This document shows, in pieces, positions 1-4,893 of a stretch of DNA of 8,193 nucleotides. This stretch comes from Phycisphaerae bacterium (GTDB lineage: Bacteria > Planctomycetota > Phycisphaerae > JAJVII01): assembly GCA_028706835.1 (NCBI GenBank), contig JAQTVL010000184.1, positions 1 to 8,193 of the forward strand, written 5' to 3'. Below the pieces are notes generated by a model that was not told the origin of the DNA, did not search any database, and saw only the letters and a list, made by a program, of their open reading frames with translations. Numbering within the stretch: the stretch's first letter is position 1; every line of letters starts with the position of its first letter. Made by a program: the position numbers and the translations under genes.

Positions 1-197
1 GTCACGGTGATCGCATCGCCGATGTAGACCACCAGCCGGGTAATCACCAACGCTTTGCCCGTGCCCGGTGCGGCCAGGATCGTCTCGCAGCCGGTGGCGT
101 CGGCGCTGGTGGCGTTGATCTGCCAGGGCGTAATACTGCCGATCATCGCCGCTTGCAGCGGCGCTGTGGTTTTGTGTGACGTGGTCACAATCGCCAT
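1..197 (-). CDS. Partial gene, small phage structural-type protein (N-terminal 65 residues)
   Basis: This frame opens with ATG at 197-195 and stays open to the window edge, giving 65 residues without a stop. It begins MAIVTTSHKTTAPLQAAMIG and continues through a beta-strand-rich stretch (ETILAAPGTGKALVITRLVV, roughly residues 38-57) ending YIGDAITV. The start overlaps the stop of the upstream 92-residue gene by one base (TGATG), a usual sign of translational coupling. An AAAGGA sequence lies about 9 nt upstream. The pattern of a small polar residue cluster, then 'AAPG.GK' and alternating hydrophobics resembles small beta-sandwich proteins often found among phage head and tail genes; this is an impression, not a family assignment. 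APGTGK looks superficially like a P-loop but lacks the GxxxxGK[ST] pattern and is not read as one. The C-terminus is outside the window. Confidence 0.7.
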   Translation of the reverse strand, partial: MAIVTTSHKTTAPLQAAMIGSITPWQINATSADATGCETILAAPGTGKALVITRLVVYIGDAITV

Positions 198-475
198 CAG
201 TCACCGTCCTTTCGTTTTCGCCATGTACGCGCGGCGGGCTTGGCCTCGGCTTTCGGATGATCGACCGCCTCGGGGTCCGGCGGATTGTCCGCCGTCTCGG
301 CGGCGGGCATCGCCATCGTCGTTTCGGCGGCCGGCTTTTGTCGCGGCGTGGGCTTGACGATCTCGCCATAGCCCTTGCGGACCATGCTCTCGGCCGTGTA
401 GTCCTCGACCGTCACCGTCTCGCCCGCCTTGTGGCCGCTCCATTTTTTGGATAGTGTGACGCTGAGCATCTTCAT
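197..475 (-). CDS. Small hypothetical phage protein with Ala/Pro/Glu-rich tail (92 aa)
   Basis: The protein starts MKMLSVTLSKKWSGHKAGET and has two parts. Residues 1 to about 45 form a compact, probably beta-rich unit: a lysine-rich strand, 'GHKAGETVTVEDYTAESMVRKGYGEIV', where the pattern 'hKAGE.V.V....A..hV.KGYGE' is typical of small phage proteins encoded between capsid and connector genes. The rest is a low-complexity tail rich in Ala, Pro, Glu and Lys, ending in basic RTWRKRKDGD, and is probably disordered. The start at 475 is preferred because AAAGGAG sits 6 nt upstream. An in-frame ATG at 493 would overlap the previous stop (ATGA), but that start would place this Shine-Dalgarno inside the coding region. 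The gene lies 14 nt after the fusion enzyme gene and overlaps the next gene by 1 nt. Its function is unknown; a minor virion or assembly role is inferred from position only. Confidence 0.8.
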   Translation of the reverse strand: MKMLSVTLSKKWSGHKAGETVTVEDYTAESMVRKGYGEIVKPTPRQKPAAETTMAMPAAETADNPPDPEAVDHPKAEAKPAARTWRKRKDGD

Positions 476-481
476 GCGGAT

Positions 482-488
482 CTCCTTT
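482..488 (-). promoter_or_regulatory. Ribosome binding site deciding the start of the 92-aa gene
   Basis: The minus strand reads AAAGGAG followed by ATCCGC and then ATG at 475, a near-ideal Shine-Dalgarno with 6-nt spacing. It lies just inside the alternative ORF start at 493 and so argues for the shorter 92-residue product. Confidence 0.75.
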
Positions 489-489
489 G

Positions 490-2001
490 TCATTGCCAGG
501 CCGCTTTGGGCTTGCCGTTTTCGTGGTAGTCCTGGGTCTGCTGATAGATGGCCCTGCCGCTCGGGTCGGGCCACGTTGCGATCAGTTCCAGATGGCCGAC
601 CACTACGCGATTGGCACTGAGCACGACCTTGCCGTGGGCCTCCATCTTCTTCCAGAAGTACATATCATCGTCCACTCGGCCGGGGCCCCAATAGCCTTCG
701 GCGTTGGGCTGGCCCACAAACCACGGATGGGGGATGTCCATGAGGTCTTTGACGCGCAGGACCGTCAAACCAAAATGGCCCGTGGCGATCTGCGTCGTCT
801 CGGCATGGAAGATCGACGTCGGGATCTCGGTCATCGGCTGGCCACTGCGGCCCTTGACGCTGAGCAGCGGCTGATTGGCCGCCCGCTTGGCCTGGATCGG
901 AACGAACGCCGCCGCCTCGGGATGGCGATAGGCGAGATTCAGCAGTGCCTCGACATCGACCCGCTTGAACATCGTGTCGTAATCGATCGTCACGATCAGA
1001 TCCGCACCGTCGTCGATGGCCCGCATCATGCCGCGTTCGAGGCATTGGCCCCAGAAGGCGCCCTGGACCTTCATTAGGGGGATATGCAGACCGGCAAACG
1101 CCTCGAACGCGCACGCCATGTTGTCGTGAAACAACAAGCGAGGCACGCTCATCACACCGGCGACGCGGGCCGATGGAGCAGGTTCCACGGGTGCCCCCGG
1201 CAGTTCCACATCCGCCGGACGGCACGCCGGCTCGATGGCCGGGTCCTTTGTCCCGCTGACAAAGCCGCGACACTCGGCGTGGCACTTGGGAGCGTCCGTC
1301 AGAGCCCAGGCACTGACGTCTTTGAAGCCGACGGATTCGACCATCGCCCCCAGACATTGCAGCGTGGGACACCACCAATTGGAAGCGTTGGCGCTGCACT
1401 GGTCCTGGGGGTAGAACTCCGCCACCATCTCGTAATTGGCAAAGCCCTTGCCCAATCCGCCGCGATAGGGGCTGTAGTCGTCGCATACAGCGCTTTCGAT
1501 GTAGATGGAGCCCTTGCACACGCTCGCGATCTTCTCCAACGCCAGCAGCGGATGCTTGAGGTGGTAGATCGTCCCGAAGAAAAAGACGATGTCATACCGC
1601 CCCGGCTCCGGCTGCAGATCGTAGACTGAGTCGTCGTACCGCTGCACTGTTTGACCGGCTGTATTTTGCCAAGCGCAGTCTGATACGGCCACATCAAACC
1701 GGAACGCCTCGCGGCACAGATCGAAGGTGTCCCATCCGTTCCGCTGTACGCCCCGGCCCAGATCGTCGCTGAAATCGTCGATGGCCACGACCTCTTTCGC
1801 CCCCCGTTTGAGGGCCTCCCATGTCCAGTAGCCGTCCCAGGCGCCGATATCGAGCACCCGCTTGCCCGTGAGGTCCTCGGGAATGCTGTACCGCTCAGCG
1901 CACAGCGGAGCCCAGCCGGGCGTCACCGTCCCGTCGGGCAGTTGGATCTTGTGGTACCAGTACGGCACCGCTTTGATGCGTTCATTCAGTGTCATTGTCA
2001 T
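490..2001 (-). CDS. Fusion of class I SAM-dependent methyltransferase and GT-A-like glycosyltransferase (503 aa)
   Basis: Two enzyme-like domains lie in one frame. Residues about 10-250 look like a class I methyltransferase of the CmoB/DUF1698-like type. There is an entry motif WYHKIQLPDGTVTPGW (15-30), SAM-binding motif I VLDIGAWDGYW (49-59) ending in acidic VVAID (71-75), and the later block YDIVFFFGTIYHLKHPLLAL (136-155). Further on are NWWCPT (208-213) and MVESVGF (220-226), as in that group. A Pro/Ala-rich linker follows (about 252-283). Residues 284-503 resemble a GT-A glycosyltransferase: GQCLERGMMRAIDDGADLIV leads into TIDYDTMF (338-345) with a DxD-like D340/D342. Near the end are GRVDDDMYFWKKM (441-453) and VVGHLE (467-472), like the acidic and His elements of family-2-type enzymes. 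AAGGA 7 nt upstream supports the start at 2001. No strong internal Shine-Dalgarno precedes Met284, so one polypeptide is likely. Substrates are unknown. Both domain calls are pattern recognition; the methyltransferase is the firmer. Confidence 0.85.
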   Translation of the reverse strand: MTMTLNERIKAVPYWYHKIQLPDGTVTPGWAPLCAERYSIPEDLTGKRVLDIGAWDGYWTWEALKRGAKEVVAIDDFSDDLGRGVQRNGWDTFDLCREAFRFDVAVSDCAWQNTAGQTVQRYDDSVYDLQPEPGRYDIVFFFGTIYHLKHPLLALEKIASVCKGSIYIESAVCDDYSPYRGGLGKGFANYEMVAEFYPQDQCSANASNWWCPTLQCLGAMVESVGFKDVSAWALTDAPKCHAECRGFVSGTKDPAIEPACRPADVELPGAPVEPAPSARVAGVMSVPRLLFHDNMACAFEAFAGLHIPLMKVQGAFWGQCLERGMMRAIDDGADLIVTIDYDTMFKRVDVEALLNLAYRHPEAAAFVPIQAKRAANQPLLSVKGRSGQPMTEIPTSIFHAETTQIATGHFGLTVLRVKDLMDIPHPWFVGQPNAEGYWGPGRVDDDMYFWKKMEAHGKVVLSANRVVVGHLELIATWPDPSGRAIYQQTQDYHENGKPKAAWQ

Positions 2002-2002
2002 T

Positions 2003-2074
2003 TCTCTGTCCTTGCCTTCTATGCGTTCGCCCTTCGGGCCGGGGCCACGCGACCACCGGCCCGAAGGACAGAGA
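2003..2074 (-). promoter_or_regulatory. Nested inverted repeat covering the Shine-Dalgarno of the fusion enzyme gene
   Basis: Two perfect inverted repeats are nested in the 81-nt gap before the fusion gene. The inner pair is CCTTCGGGCCGG at 2031-2042 against CCGGCCCGAAGG at 2056-2067, a 12-bp GC-rich stem with a 13-nt loop. The outer pair is TCTCTGTCCTT at 2003-2013 against AAGGACAGAGA at 2064-2074, 11 bp. The pairs share four bases (2064-2067), so both cannot form in full, though the inner stem plus 7 outer pairs can coexist. In the minus-strand mRNA the 2003-2013 arm contains the AAGGA used to translate the gene starting at 2001. Pairing would therefore hide the ribosome binding site. No T-run follows the stem in the direction of transcription, so it is not a canonical terminator. 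Regulation of translation, or an RNA stability element, is inference. Confidence 0.6.
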
Positions 2075-2082
2075 CTCGATTG

Positions 2083-2559
2083 TCATCCGCTGACGATCAG
2101 GCGATAGCCGGCGGTCGCCGTGCCGATCGTCTCGGCGTACGGTGTGGAACTCTTGCGGAACAGGTGCCCGACGATCGCCACACCCTCTGCGATCGTGGTC
2201 GTCGGCTCGAAATGGCAGCCGATGTACCGCTTGCGGCCGCGCAGATCCACGTTGAACCGGTAGATGTTGGTCGTCGTCGAGCTGCGGGCCGGCAGTACGA
2301 ACCCCGCCGAGGTGCTCGTCGCGGCCGCGCCCGTGAACGCCGGGATCAAGGTCTGATCCGTGGTCACATCCGTCGCGGCCGTGTCCGATTCTCCCAGTTG
2401 GAGGGCGGTCACCGCCGTTTCGGCGGCCGACGCCGTGCCGGCGAGCACGTCGATCGTCAGATAGTCGAAGTCTTTCGTGTCGATGACTCCGACGACATCC
2501 GCACCGGACGCCGCCGAATCATCGAGCTTCATCAGCACTGTCTTGCTCTCAGGTACCAT
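2083..2559 (-). CDS. Hypothetical beta-rich phage protein, candidate head decoration protein (158 aa)
   Basis: The gene sits 61 nt downstream of the capsid gene, the usual place for a head decoration or stabilising protein. AAGGAG lies 7 nt before the ATG at 2559. The protein has no signal peptide or membrane segment. It alternates short hydrophobic strands with Thr/Ala/Ser-rich loops: DYLTIDVLAG (32-41), TALQLGESDT (51-60), then the most conserved-looking stretch YRFNVDLRGRKRYIGCHFEP (100-119), and AIVGHLFRKSS (128-138). I recall 'FNVDLRGRKRY'-type segments from other uncharacterised phage proteins near capsid genes, but I cannot name a family. Size and composition suit a small beta-barrel or jelly-roll. 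The decoration role rests on position and composition only; a minor structural protein is equally possible. Confidence 0.8.
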   Translation of the reverse strand: MVPESKTVLMKLDDSAASGADVVGVIDTKDFDYLTIDVLAGTASAAETAVTALQLGESDTAATDVTTDQTLIPAFTGAAATSTSAGFVLPARSSTTTNIYRFNVDLRGRKRYIGCHFEPTTTIAEGVAIVGHLFRKSSTPYAETIGTATAGYRLIVSG

Positions 2560-2620
2560 CTTGTATCTCCTTGTCAGAGATTCGATTGCTGTTGTCTCAC
2601 ACGCTCATTGGCCGGGCCGA

Positions 2621-3994
2621 TTACGTCCCGCCGAGCAGCCCGATGATCGGGCCGGCCGTCGTCGATGTCGCGCCGGTGATCGAGTGGTGGTTGATTGTGA
2701 ACCGCTCGGTGAAGCGCAGGCCGATCTGGTCGTACTCGGCGTACCGCTCTTCCAGCCGTTTGACCGTGATGCCACGCCGCACGCCCATCTTGCTGGACAG
2801 TTCCATGTTGCCGAACATGAGCATGATTTTGTTGTTCAGCGCCGCCGAAGCGTCGTCCTCGGGCATGCTCTGCCATTCGGCGATGGGGTAGCCGTTGTAG
2901 GTCTGCGGCTGGCCCTCGGCGAGGTTGCGGTTCGTGTTGCCGCCGGCCGCCCGCATGAGGCGGTCGAAGACGGCGACCTTGGCCAGCGGCGAGCAATGCC
3001 ACTTGGCGCCTCGACGGGCGTATTTGGGACACTTGCCCATCACGCTCAGCAGGATGGCGTCGGTGACCTCGCTCCAGTTGTCGCAGCCCGAGGTCACGTC
3101 GTAGAAACTGCCGTCGTGCGAGCCATCGATCATCTTCGTGCGGATGCCGATCAGCCCGTGATACGTGCTGGTGCCGTCGCCGTCGATGCAGGCGTTGTCC
3201 TCGGCGGTGGCGAATGCCAGGGCCGCATCGCTGGCCAGATCGTCGGCCAGGTTGATCAGGCTGTCTTCGCTCAGCTCGCTGCTGATCCGCGTGAGCACGG
3301 CCCACTTCTTGGCCGTCAGTTCGACGTTGCCCCAGCCCTGCTCGCTTTCGGTCAACTGCGCGTTTTCGCCGACAGGATAGGCCGTGAGCCCGCCGGTTTT
3401 CTTGGGCTCGTTGCTGTGGTCGCTGCTCATCGGCTGGATGCGCAGGTTCTGCCGGGCCTGGCCGTACTCGTCGCGCAGATCGATGATCGTCCGCTCGAAC
3501 TCGTCGGGCACCAGGTACCCGCCGGCCGTGTTGATGCCCTCGCCCATGGCGCGGCTGTCGGTGTCGTTGTCGATCCGCAGATCGATCCCATGCTCGCGGC
3601 ACCACTGACGGCTGGCCGCATGGCCGAATACCGTCGCGGCGAGGAACCGCCCGCTGCGGTAGGCGTCCAACTCGGCCTTGGGGCCCTTAAACGATCGCAT
3701 CTTGCCGTAGCGGTACAGCCTGAATCCGCCGGGTGTCTCGATCCGGCTGCCGTCGGCCATCTCCTGGCGGGCTTTCGGCTGCTCGGCCGATTGCAATTTG
3801 GCCTCGAACGCTTCGAGCTTGGCCTGCCGCTCGGCCTCGGCCTCGTATCGTTCGGCGGCTTTCATGTGGGCGTCGAACTGATCGACCTCTTCCTGCGTCC
3901 AGTGCCGGGACTCTTCGTCGATCTTGTTCTTGATCTCGCGGGCGGCTTCCGCCTCCGTCGCCGCTTTCTCTTTCAGTTGCGTCACGGTAAGCAT
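2621..3994 (-). CDS. HK97-fold major capsid protein (457 aa)
   Basis: This is the shell subunit of the HK97 gp5 type (Phage_capsid family). Residues 1 to about 75 are charged, Glu/Lys/Ala-rich and predicted coiled coil, matching the scaffold-like delta domain removed by the prohead protease. The mature domain probably begins near RAMGEGINTAGGYLVPDEFE (148-167), the usual 'GG.LVP' opening, so cleavage near residue 148 is inferred; that gives a long delta domain and a mature protein of about 309 residues. An E-loop-like region follows at about 195-225 (TAYPVGENAQLTESEQGWGN), then LTRISSELSEDS (234-245), DNACIDGDGTSTYHGLIGI (266-284) and YNGYPIAEWQSMP (366-378), all characteristic. The start at 3994 is set by AAGGAG with 6-nt spacing. 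The frame stays open upstream to 4150, but that extension reads through a hairpin and lacks phage-like sequence. The gene is separated from the protease by 200 nt of structured DNA. Confidence 0.95.
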   Translation of the reverse strand: MLTVTQLKEKAATEAEAAREIKNKIDEESRHWTQEEVDQFDAHMKAAERYEAEAERQAKLEAFEAKLQSAEQPKARQEMADGSRIETPGGFRLYRYGKMRSFKGPKAELDAYRSGRFLAATVFGHAASRQWCREHGIDLRIDNDTDSRAMGEGINTAGGYLVPDEFERTIIDLRDEYGQARQNLRIQPMSSDHSNEPKKTGGLTAYPVGENAQLTESEQGWGNVELTAKKWAVLTRISSELSEDSLINLADDLASDAALAFATAEDNACIDGDGTSTYHGLIGIRTKMIDGSHDGSFYDVTSGCDNWSEVTDAILLSVMGKCPKYARRGAKWHCSPLAKVAVFDRLMRAAGGNTNRNLAEGQPQTYNGYPIAEWQSMPEDDASAALNNKIMLMFGNMELSSKMGVRRGITVKRLEERYAEYDQIGLRFTERFTINHHSITGATSTTAGPIIGLLGGT

Positions 3995-4000
3995 TTCGTG

Positions 4001-4006
4001 CTCCTT
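4001..4006 (-). promoter_or_regulatory. Ribosome binding site deciding the capsid gene start
   Basis: The minus strand reads AAGGAG then CACGAA then ATG at 3994. This strong signal fixes the capsid start and rules out the in-frame upstream ATG at 4150. Confidence 0.8.
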
Positions 4007-4018
4007 ACTCGGTGGGGC

Positions 4019-4074
4019 AAAAGAAAAGCGGCCGTACAGGGGGTATAGGCCCCTATACGGCCGCTTTGTCTTTT
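4019..4074. terminator. Strong hairpin with flanking A/T tracts between protease and capsid genes (terminator or attenuator)
   Basis: AAAGCGGCCGTA at 4025-4036 pairs perfectly with TACGGCCGCTTT at 4056-4067. After a C/A mismatch the stem continues as AGGGG (4038-4042) with CCCCT (4050-4054), closing a 7-nt loop. With one bulged G (4068), six more A/T-rich pairs form outside (4019-4024 with 4069-4074). In the minus-strand transcript the GC stem is followed by TTTTCTTTT; on the plus strand by TTTGTCTTTT, so it could terminate in both directions. An alternative 7-bp stem, GTATAGG (4043-4049) with CCTATAC (4052-4058), competes with part of the long one. It lies about 13 nt upstream of the capsid Shine-Dalgarno, in the middle of an apparent operon. 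Partial termination, attenuation, or a border between two transcripts are all possible. The structure itself is certain; its role is inferred. Confidence 0.7.
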
Positions 4075-4087
4075 CTTGCGTCACGCA

Positions 4088-4187
4088 CGACGGGATGGCC
4101 GTCCCGGCGTCGCGAGCCCCAGATTGTCTTTGCTTCTTACGGCAGCGCACGCCACCGTCGTTCTATCCGCCGGGTGCTCGGCCCGGC
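4088..4187. other. Intergenic region with two weaker hairpins downstream of the protease gene
   Basis: The rest of the 200-nt protease-capsid gap contains two lesser inverted repeats. GCCGGG at 4169-4174 pairs with CCCGGC at 4182-4187 around a 7-nt loop, just after the protease stop. An imperfect stem CGACG (4088-4092) with CGTCG (4108-4112) encloses GGA/TCC. Neither is followed by a T-run. I looked for a minus-strand promoter here and found no convincing -35/-10 pair. No gene is supported. Confidence 0.4.
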
Positions 4188-4194
4188 CTATCCG

Positions 4195-4893
4195 TCAGGC
4201 ATCGGCCCGACGGCATCGGTTGATGATTCGCTGGGCCTTGCGGTACTGCTTTTCGATGTTTTTCAGCCTCTCAGTGTCGATGGTTTGCGCTTCACCAGCT
4301 TCCTGTGGTGGTTCGGCGTCTTTCGCATGATCGTAGGCGCTGCGGGCCTCGGCGAGGATCTCGTCGGCGCGGGCCTTGACGCTCGTCGCCGTATTGGCCG
4401 GCCAGACGACCGGGCCCAGCTCGTAGAGCCGGCCCACGCGGGTGATCGTCCGCTTGGGCGGCTCGTTTTCCGTGAACTCCCAGAGGTCATCCACCTCGCC
4501 GAACATGAAGCTTGATCCCTTGATCGTCCTGGCGATGATCTTGTCGCGCACCCGCTTGCCGTCGTCATCGACGATGTCCGCCTCGTAGCGCAGGCCGACG
4601 CTGTTGCTGCTGATCCGCAGCGTCCCGGCCGATTGCCTTGCAAAGGCGGTGTCGACGTTGTGATTCATGCTCGCGATGACGTCGGTCTCGTCCGAGGCGA
4701 GCACGTCGTCAAAGGCGCCCGGCTTGATCCGCTCGACGAACCCGCCCACCGGATACCAGTTGCTGTACCGGGTGGCGTATCCGACGATCATCGGTGTCTC
4801 GCCCGGCTCGATCCGCAGTTCCGCCTCGTCGATCGGGATGTCCAGCCGCTCCGGCGGTTTCGACTCGTGTCTGTCGTTATGCTTGGAGTCCAT
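4195..4893 (-). CDS. HK97 family prohead protease (232 aa)
   Basis: This is a serine protease of the S78 family that cleaves the capsid protein's N-terminal domain, and usually itself, inside the assembled prohead. The N-terminal 20 residues are charged and polar. The core begins ELRIEPGETPMIVGYATRYS (25-44), with GGFVERIKPGAFDDVL (50-65) as in the family. The catalytic residues I can place are His78 in ASMNHN (74-79), Ser128 in GSSFMF (126-131), which aligns with the usual G-M-S-F-G-F, and Glu158 in LYELGPVVWPANTAT (156-170), the common 'L.EVS.V..PAN..A' block. The Gly of the SFGF motif is Met here, a mild departure. The C-terminal 45 residues (about 188-232) are Glu/Lys-rich and helical, a likely self-cleaved or scaffold-binding tail. 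AGGAG 6 nt before ATG 4893 supports the start, which overlaps the portal gene by 17 nt. Confidence 0.93.
   Translation of the reverse strand: MDSKHNDRHESKPPERLDIPIDEAELRIEPGETPMIVGYATRYSNWYPVGGFVERIKPGAFDDVLASDETDVIASMNHNVDTAFARQSAGTLRISSNSVGLRYEADIVDDDGKRVRDKIIARTIKGSSFMFGEVDDLWEFTENEPPKRTITRVGRLYELGPVVWPANTATSVKARADEILAEARSAYDHAKDAEPPQEAGEAQTIDTERLKNIEKQYRKAQRIINRCRRADA

Noticed and set aside
1..197. P-loop-like string APGTGK in the left-edge protein
   Set aside because: It does not fit GxxxxGK[ST], and the surrounding sequence looks like a small beta-rich structural protein rather than an ATPase.
476..574. Longer versions of the 92-residue protein starting at 574 or 493
   Set aside because: The 574 start overlaps the fusion enzyme gene by 85 nt. 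The 493 start would bury the strong AAAGGAG at 482-488 within the coding region.
487..1629. Plus-strand open frames antisense to the fusion enzyme (487-1077 and 1084-1629)
   Set aside because: No motifs and shadow-like composition; the minus-strand frame has clear methyltransferase and glycosyltransferase signatures.
2477..4048. Plus-strand open frame of 523 codons
   Set aside because: It is antisense to the clearly recognisable capsid gene and the start of the next gene. Its sequence is biased (Val/Leu/Gly/Asp/His/Arg repeats) as expected from the reverse complement of a GC-rich gene, and it has no recognisable motif.
3995..4150. N-terminal extension of the capsid frame from an ATG at 4150
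   Set aside because: It reads through the terminator-like hairpin and has no Shine-Dalgarno of note, while AAGGAG with ideal spacing precedes ATG 3994.
3995..4194. Possible capsid promoter in the protease-capsid gap
   Set aside because: I found no -35/-10 pair with acceptable spacing on the minus strand; the TATAGG in the hairpin loop has no matching -35.
4198..4219. Direct repeat GGCATCGG twice near the protease C-terminus
   Set aside because: Only 8 bp, within coding sequence, and expected by chance in GC-rich DNA; not an attachment site or iteron.
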